Below, piece by piece: positions 14,047 to 17,981 of a stretch of DNA of 17,981 nucleotides. The stretch spans positions 1-17,981 of the forward strand of contig JBMNVL010000031.1 of NCBI GenBank assembly GCA_050946775.1, given 5' to 3'. The first letter of the stretch is position 1. Every line of letters starts with the position of its first letter. The position numbers and the translations under genes were made by a program. The DNA comes from UMGS1474 sp050946775 (GTDB taxonomy: Bacteria > Bacillota > Clostridia > Oscillospirales > Acutalibacteraceae). The notes under the pieces were generated by a model. The model had not been told where the DNA came from. It searched no databases and was given only the letters and a program-made list of their open reading frames with translations.

Positions 14047-14448
14047 ATGCAAATCACCGATACGATTGCCGATATGCTCACGCGGATTCGCAACGCGAAC
14101 TCGGCGAAGCACGATTCGGTCGATATCCCCGCTTCCAAGATGAAAAAGGCTATTGCCCAGATTCTTGTGGACGAGGGATACGTCAAAAATTATCAAGTCA
14201 TTGAAGATGGCAAGCAGGGCATCATCCGCATCACCCTGAAGTACCAGGGGGCGAGCAAGTCGCCGGTACTGCTGGGTCTGCGCCGCGTGTCCAAGCCCGG
14301 CCTGCGCATCTATTCGAGCAGCGAGGATATGCCGAAGGTCATGAAGGGCATCGGCACCGCCATCGTCTCCACGTCGAAGGGCGTTATGACGGACAAACAG
14401 GCCCGTCAGGAGCACGTCGGCGGCGAAGTCCTGGCGTTCGTGTGGTAA
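14047..14448 (+). CDS. rpsH: 30S ribosomal protein uS8
   Basis: A 133-residue central-domain 16S rRNA-binding protein; in E. coli it is the translational repressor of the spc operon. It begins MQITDTIADMLTRIRNANSA, continues with KKAIAQILVDEGYVKNY, and ends with the signature STSKGVMTDKQARQEHVGGE. AAGGAGG precedes the ATG. No obvious S8-binding mimic of the E. coli type was recognised near rplE. Confidence 0.98.
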   Translation: MQITDTIADMLTRIRNANSAKHDSVDIPASKMKKAIAQILVDEGYVKNYQVIEDGKQGIIRITLKYQGASKSPVLLGLRRVSKPGLRIYSSSEDMPKVMKGIGTAIVSTSKGVMTDKQARQEHVGGEVLAFVW

Positions 14449-14462
14449 GGAGGTAGGAAGAT

Positions 14463-15005
14463 ATGTCGAGAATCGGACGTAAGCCCATCGCGCTTCCTGC
14501 CGGCGTGGACGTCAAAATGGAAAACGGCGTCCTGACCGTCAAGGGCCCGAAGGGTACTTTGACCCAGAAGATCCATCCGAACATGGAAGTATCCGTCGAG
14601 GGCGCCGAGATCACCGTCAAGCGCCCCAACGATGAAAAGGAAAACCGTTCTCTGCACGGTCTGACCCGCACCCTGATCGCCAACATGGTCGAGGGCGTCA
14701 CCAAGGGCTTCACCAAGGAGCTGGACGTCAACGGCGTCGGCTACCGCGTGCAGAAGCAGGGCAAGGATCTCGTGATGAACCTGGGCTTCAGCCATCAGGT
14801 CACCGTTTCCGAGATCCCGGGCATCACCATCGACGCTCCCAGCCCGAACAAGATCGTCATCTCCGGCCCCGACAAGCAGCTGGTCGGCCAGTTTGCCGCC
14901 GAGGTCCGCGAGAAACACCCGCCTGAGCCGTACAAGGGCAAGGGCATCAAGTACGCCGACGAGGTCATCCGCCGCAAGGAAGGCAAGACCGGCGCTAAGA
15001 AGTAA
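14463..15005 (+). CDS. rplF: 50S ribosomal protein uL6
   Basis: A 180-residue protein near the sarcin-ricin loop and factor-binding site. Two repeated uL6 folds are visible: the first from MSRIGRKPIALPAGVDV, the second around ELDVNGVGYRVQKQGKDLVM. The C-terminal signature PEPYKGKGIKYADEVIRRKEGK is seen in parts (EPYKGKGIKYADE, VIRRKEGK). AAGGAGG lies 9 nt before the ATG. The C terminus ends in GAKK. Confidence 0.98.
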   Translation: MSRIGRKPIALPAGVDVKMENGVLTVKGPKGTLTQKIHPNMEVSVEGAEITVKRPNDEKENRSLHGLTRTLIANMVEGVTKGFTKELDVNGVGYRVQKQGKDLVMNLGFSHQVTVSEIPGITIDAPSPNKIVISGPDKQLVGQFAAEVREKHPPEPYKGKGIKYADEVIRRKEGKTGAKK

Positions 15006-15022
15006 GGGAGGAGTGAATCGTT

Positions 15023-15382
15023 ATGGTGAGCAAAAAAGACAGCAACGCCGCCCGTCTGCACCGGCATAAACGGGTGCGCGGCAAAATCTCCGGAACGGCT
15101 GATTGCCCCCGCCTGAATGTGTTCCGCTCCCTCAACCACATCTACGCGCAGGTGATCGACGATGTGGCGGGCGTGACCCTGGCGGCGGCCTCCAGCACCG
15201 AAAAGGATTTCGGCGCTTCGGGCGGCAACAAGGAAGGCGCGAAAAAGGTCGGCGAGCTGATCGCCAAGCGCGCCGCCGAAAAGGGCATCGAGACCGTGGT
15301 CTTCGACCGCGGAGGGTACGAATATCACGGCCGCGTCAAAGAGCTGGCCGAAGGCGCCCGCGAGGGCGGCCTCAAGTTCTAA
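15023..15382 (+). CDS. rplR: 50S ribosomal protein uL18
   Basis: A 119-residue 5S rRNA-binding protein of the central protuberance. It has the basic N-terminal stretch RLHRHKRVRGKISGTADCPR, the RLNVFRSLNHIYAQVIDD strand-helix, and the C-terminal FDRGGYEYHGRVKELAEGAR. The ATG is preceded by GGGAGGAG. The arrangement rplF-rplR-rpsE is the standard spc order. Confidence 0.98.
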   Translation: MVSKKDSNAARLHRHKRVRGKISGTADCPRLNVFRSLNHIYAQVIDDVAGVTLAAASSTEKDFGASGGNKEGAKKVGELIAKRAAEKGIETVVFDRGGYEYHGRVKELAEGAREGGLKF

Positions 15383-15400
15383 GGAAAGGGAGGATCAACA

Positions 15401-15910
15401 TTGGCCAGATTTGACGCTAAACGCGAACAGGAATCCGAGTACAAGGAAAACGTGGTTGCCATCAACCGCGTCAGCAAAACGGTCAAGGGCGGCCGGATCT
15501 TCAAGTTCGCCGCGCTGGTCGTCGTGGGCGACGGCAAGGGCACCGTGGGCTTCGGCCTGGGCAAGGCCGGCGAGGTTCCGGACGCGATCCGCAAGGGTAT
15601 CGAGGATGCCAAGAAGCACCTGGTGAAGATTTCGCTGAAGGGCACCACCATCCCGCATGAGGTCATTGGCAAATTCGGCGCCGGCGAAGTGCTGCTCAAG
15701 CCCGCCGCTCCCGGTACCGGCGTTATCGCCGGCGGCGCGGTGCGTGCCGTGGTGGAAGCGGCCGGCATCGGCGATATCCGCGCCAAGGCTCTGCGTTCCA
15801 ACAACCCCTGCAACGTCGTCAGCGCGACGATGGAAGGTCTCAAGCAGCTGCGCACGGCCGACGAAGCGGCCGCCATGCGGGGCAAGACCGCCAAAGAGAT
15901 TTTAGGTTAA
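15401..15910 (+). CDS. rpsE: 30S ribosomal protein uS5
   Basis: A 169-residue protein at the back of the 30S, part of the mRNA entry site and of decoding fidelity. It shows a double-stranded RNA-binding-like N-terminal domain with the spectinomycin-region loop VVGDGKGTVGFGLGKAGEVP (about residues 41-60) and a C-terminal fold with AGGAVRAVVEAAGIGDIRAK. The start is TTG at 15401, preceded by AAAGGGAGGA; it is the only TTG start in the operon. The frame gives ARFDAKREQ directly after it, as expected for Gram-positive S5. Confidence 0.97.
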   Translation: MARFDAKREQESEYKENVVAINRVSKTVKGGRIFKFAALVVVGDGKGTVGFGLGKAGEVPDAIRKGIEDAKKHLVKISLKGTTIPHEVIGKFGAGEVLLKPAAPGTGVIAGGAVRAVVEAAGIGDIRAKALRSNNPCNVVSATMEGLKQLRTADEAAAMRGKTAKEILG

Positions 15911-15926
15911 GGGGAGGATGGTTAAC

Positions 15927-16115
15927 ATGGCGAAGGAAAACAAGGTGCAGATCAAATTGGTCCGCAGCCTGATCGGTCGTAAAAAAGACCAGATCGCCAC
16001 CGCTGAATCCCTGGGTCTGCGCAAGATCGGGGACGTCACCTGTCAGCCCGACAACGCGGCGACGCAGGGCAAGGTGGCCAAGATTATCCACCTCATCGAG
16101 GTAACCGAAGCGTAA
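15927..16115 (+). CDS. rpmD: 50S ribosomal protein uL30
   Basis: A 62-residue protein of the large subunit with the typical core KVQIKLVRSLIGRKKDQIAT and SLGLRKIGDVTCQPDNAATQ. I chose the ATG at 15927; an in-frame ATG at 15918 sits directly against the GGGGAGG ribosome binding site and is too close to be used. Its length fits the family (about 60). The product is non-essential in some bacteria. Confidence 0.96.
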   Translation: MAKENKVQIKLVRSLIGRKKDQIATAESLGLRKIGDVTCQPDNAATQGKVAKIIHLIEVTEA

Positions 16116-16141
16116 ACGATCGACAAGGAGGTGCGAATACC

Positions 16142-16582
16142 ATGAAACTGCATGAACTGTCTCCGGCCGCCGGCTCGACCCGCGAGGTCAAGCGGATCGG
16201 CCGCGGTCACGGCTCCGGCCAGGGCAAAACCGCCGGCAAGGGCCACAAAGGACAGAAGGCCCGTTCGGGCGGCGGCGTGCGGCCGGGCTTTGAAGGCGGC
16301 CAGATGCCGCTGCAGCGTCGGCTTCCCAAAAGAGGCTTCAACAACATTTTTGCTACCCGGTACGCCAGCGTGAACGTGGCGGCTCTCAACAAGTTTGAGG
16401 ACGGCGCCACCGTCGATGCGGCGGCGCTCAAGGCGGCCGGCCTGATCAAAAAGGAATTTGACGGCGTCAAGATCCTGGGCAATGGCAAGGTGGAGAAAAA
16501 GCTGACGGTCAAGGCTACCGCTTTTTCCGAGGCTGCCAAGGCGAAGATCGAAGCAGCCGGCGGAAAGGCAGAGGTGATCTGA
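16142..16582 (+). CDS. rplO: 50S ribosomal protein uL15
   Basis: A 146-residue late-assembly protein with a long Gly/Arg/Lys-rich N-terminal extension that penetrates 23S rRNA: MKLHELSPAAGSTREVKRIG, then GRGHGSGQGKTAGKGHKGQK and RSGGGVRPGFEGGQMPLQRR. The globular C-terminal part holds VAALNKFEDGATVDAAALKA and GKVEKKLTVKATAFSEAAKA. The ATG follows AAGGAGG. Its TGA is one base from the secY ATG, so secY translation is likely coupled. Confidence 0.98.
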   Translation: MKLHELSPAAGSTREVKRIGRGHGSGQGKTAGKGHKGQKARSGGGVRPGFEGGQMPLQRRLPKRGFNNIFATRYASVNVAALNKFEDGATVDAAALKAAGLIKKEFDGVKILGNGKVEKKLTVKATAFSEAAKAKIEAAGGKAEVI

Positions 16583-16583
16583 C

Positions 16584-17918
16584 ATGTTTCGTGTTCTGCG
16601 AAACGCGTGGGCGATCGCGGATCTGCGCAAAAAGATCCTGTTCACCCTGTTCATCATTCTGATCTTCCGTCTGGGCGCCGCCATCTCGGTCCCGTTTGTG
16701 AACGTGGCCGTGCTGAAGGAAGCGGTGACCAGCAATCAGAACGACTTTATGAACATCCTGACGATGCTGTCGGGCGGCGGTTTTTCGGACGCGAGTATCT
16801 TCGCGCTGTCCATCACCCCCTACATCAACGCCAGCATCATCATCCAGCTGCTGACCGTGGCGATCCCTCCGCTGGAGCGGATGGCCAAGGAAGGCGAGGC
16901 CGGGCGGAAGAAGCTCGGCCAGATCACCCGGTTCGTCACCGTGGCGCTCGGCCTGCTGCTGGGCGTGGCCTATTACTTCATGGTGAAGAACAAGTACGGC
17001 GCGCTGGTCAGCGAAGCCCGCAGCGGCTTCGGTCTGTGGTTTGCCGCCATCGTGATCATCCTCTGCTTCACCGCCGGCGCGTCGCTGATGATGTGGCTGG
17101 GTGAGCAGATCAACGAAAAGGGCATCGGCAACGGCATCTCGATTCTGCTGTTCGCCGGCATCCTGTCCCGTGCTCCCACCGGTATCATGTATCTGTGGCA
17201 GCTGTTCTACGACGGCGGCATTCAGCAGCTGTCCGTCGACGGCGCCGCTGCCGCGAAATACCTGGTTCTGGTCCCGATCGTCATCGTGATCTTCCTGGCG
17301 ATGGTCGGCCTGATCGTCTTCATGGGCGACGCCGAACGCCGCATCCCGGTGCAGTACGCCAAACGGGTGGTGGGACGCAAGATGTACGGCGGCCAGAACA
17401 CCTTCATCCCGATCAAGGTCAATATGTCGGGCGTTATGCCCATCATCCTGGCCTCGTCGATCGTGTCGGTGCCGAGCATCATTTTCAACTTTACCGGAAC
17501 GCCCACCGAGGGCTTCTGGGCGGGTGTGGCCCGGATCTTCAACCAGACCCACCCGGTCTATCTGGTGCTGCTGTTCGTGCTGATCATCGCGTTTGCCTTC
17601 TTCTACGTGACGATCCAGTACGATCCGCTGGAAATGGCCAACAACCTGCGTAAAAATTCCGGCGCCATCCCGGGCTACCGTCCCGGCAAGCCCACGGTGG
17701 ATTACATCCGCCGGGTCATCTCCAAGGTGACTCTGATCGGCGCCCTGTTCCTCGGCGTTATCGCCATCTTCCCCGGTGTGTTCGGTGCCATCAGCGGCAT
17801 CTACGGCCTGACCCTCGGCGGTACCTCGCTGATGATCGTGGTCGGCGTGGCGCTGGAGACCACCCAGCAGATCGAAAGCCAGATGATGATGCGTCACTAC
17901 AAAGGTTTCCTGGAGTAA
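16584..17918 (+). CDS. secY: Preprotein translocase channel subunit SecY
   Basis: A 444-residue integral membrane protein forming the Sec channel with SecE and SecG; SecA and ribosomes dock on its cytoplasmic loops. Ten membrane segments can be placed (roughly residues 17-36, 70-90, 117-135, 150-170, 179-200, 223-245, 275-297, 320-340, 375-395, 397-420). Signature stretches are SITPYINASIIIQLLTVAIP (segment 2), GNGISILLFAGI, RRIPVQYAKR and the SecA/ribosome loop NNLRKNSGAIPGYRPGKPT. The ribosome binding site GAGGTGAT is inside the end of rplO. It is the last complete gene; adk and map, the usual followers, would lie beyond the window. Confidence 0.98.
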   Translation: MFRVLRNAWAIADLRKKILFTLFIILIFRLGAAISVPFVNVAVLKEAVTSNQNDFMNILTMLSGGGFSDASIFALSITPYINASIIIQLLTVAIPPLERMAKEGEAGRKKLGQITRFVTVALGLLLGVAYYFMVKNKYGALVSEARSGFGLWFAAIVIILCFTAGASLMMWLGEQINEKGIGNGISILLFAGILSRAPTGIMYLWQLFYDGGIQQLSVDGAAAAKYLVLVPIVIVIFLAMVGLIVFMGDAERRIPVQYAKRVVGRKMYGGQNTFIPIKVNMSGVMPIILASSIVSVPSIIFNFTGTPTEGFWAGVARIFNQTHPVYLVLLFVLIIAFAFFYVTIQYDPLEMANNLRKNSGAIPGYRPGKPTVDYIRRVISKVTLIGALFLGVIAIFPGVFGAISGIYGLTLGGTSLMIVVGVALETTQQIESQMMMRHYKGFLE

Positions 17919-17938
17919 TTTCTGTACGTTTACCACCG

Positions 17939-17981
17939 GCGTCGGGGGGGCGGCCCCCGCGCGGGGCACGCCCCCCGACGC
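17939..17981. repeat. Very GC-rich hairpin after secY (cut by the window end)
   Basis: An 11-bp outer pairing (17939-17949 with 17971-17981) joins arms with runs of seven G and six C. An inner stem (about 17953-17957 with 17963-17967) sits in the loop. The sequence stops at the last paired base, so it cannot be seen whether a T-tract follows. It could be a terminator separating secY from adk, or a dispersed GC repeat. Confidence 0.6.

Noticed and set aside
16515..17969. 484-codon open frame on the minus strand opposite secY
   Set aside because: It is a shadow of secY and rplO: low-complexity His/Asp/Gln-rich translation, no ribosome binding site, and the plus strand encodes clear proteins.
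1..17981. CRISPR arrays, tRNA or rRNA genes
   Set aside because: No regularly spaced direct repeats and no cloverleaf or rRNA-like stretch were seen on either strand.

Overview
The window is GC-rich chromosomal DNA from a Gram-positive anaerobe of the Clostridia. An Oscillospiraceae/Ruminococcaceae-like gut organism is most likely. The evidence is a secreted-type glycosidase with a C-terminal type I dockerin, a zinc-binding type Z S14, strong AGGAGG ribosome binding sites, and dispersed palindromic repeats of the kind common in gut Clostridia. The exact genus cannot be read from the sequence.

Bases 1-4343 hold the 3' part of a very large multidomain GH2 beta-galactosidase. It has a LamG-like domain inserted inside the catalytic barrel, two FIVAR-like helical segments and a dockerin, and it ends at a symmetrical intrinsic terminator. 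Bases 4388-4757 contain no gene. They hold a mosaic of palindromic repeat DNA, including a roughly 160-bp element whose centre folds into a perfect three-way junction. Next comes a minus-strand CNNM/CorC-type ('hemolysin') membrane protein with DUF21, paired CBS and CorC_HlyC domains. Its stop codon lies inside a dispersed hairpin repeat that also looks like its terminator. Divergent from it, on the plus strand, is a flavin reductase-like split-barrel protein with its own promoter and terminator.

Bases 6922-17918 are the fused S10-spc ribosomal operon in the standard bacterial order: rpsJ rplC rplD rplW rplB rpsS rplV rpsC rplP rpmC rpsQ rplN rplX rplE rpsZ rpsH rplF rplR rpsE rpmD rplO secY. 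All 22 genes appear intact. They are packed with 1-30 nt gaps or short overlaps, except for two longer spacers (rpsJ-rplC, 112 nt; rplW-rplB, 97 nt) that contain hairpins. A strong extended -10 promoter with upstream phased A-tracts drives the operon. About 340 nt of leader separate the promoter from rpsJ. The leader can form at least four stem domains, one of which contains a hairpin followed by six T, so it is a candidate transcription attenuator. The genes supply proteins of both ribosomal subunits plus the SecY channel, so ribosome and secretion-channel synthesis are coupled. The window ends inside a very GC-rich hairpin just after secY, where adk and map usually follow in related genomes.

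The S10-spc genes themselves are ordinary. The parts most worth a second look are the structured S10 leader with its attenuator-like hairpin, the three-way-junction repeat, and the domain insertion in the glycosidase.
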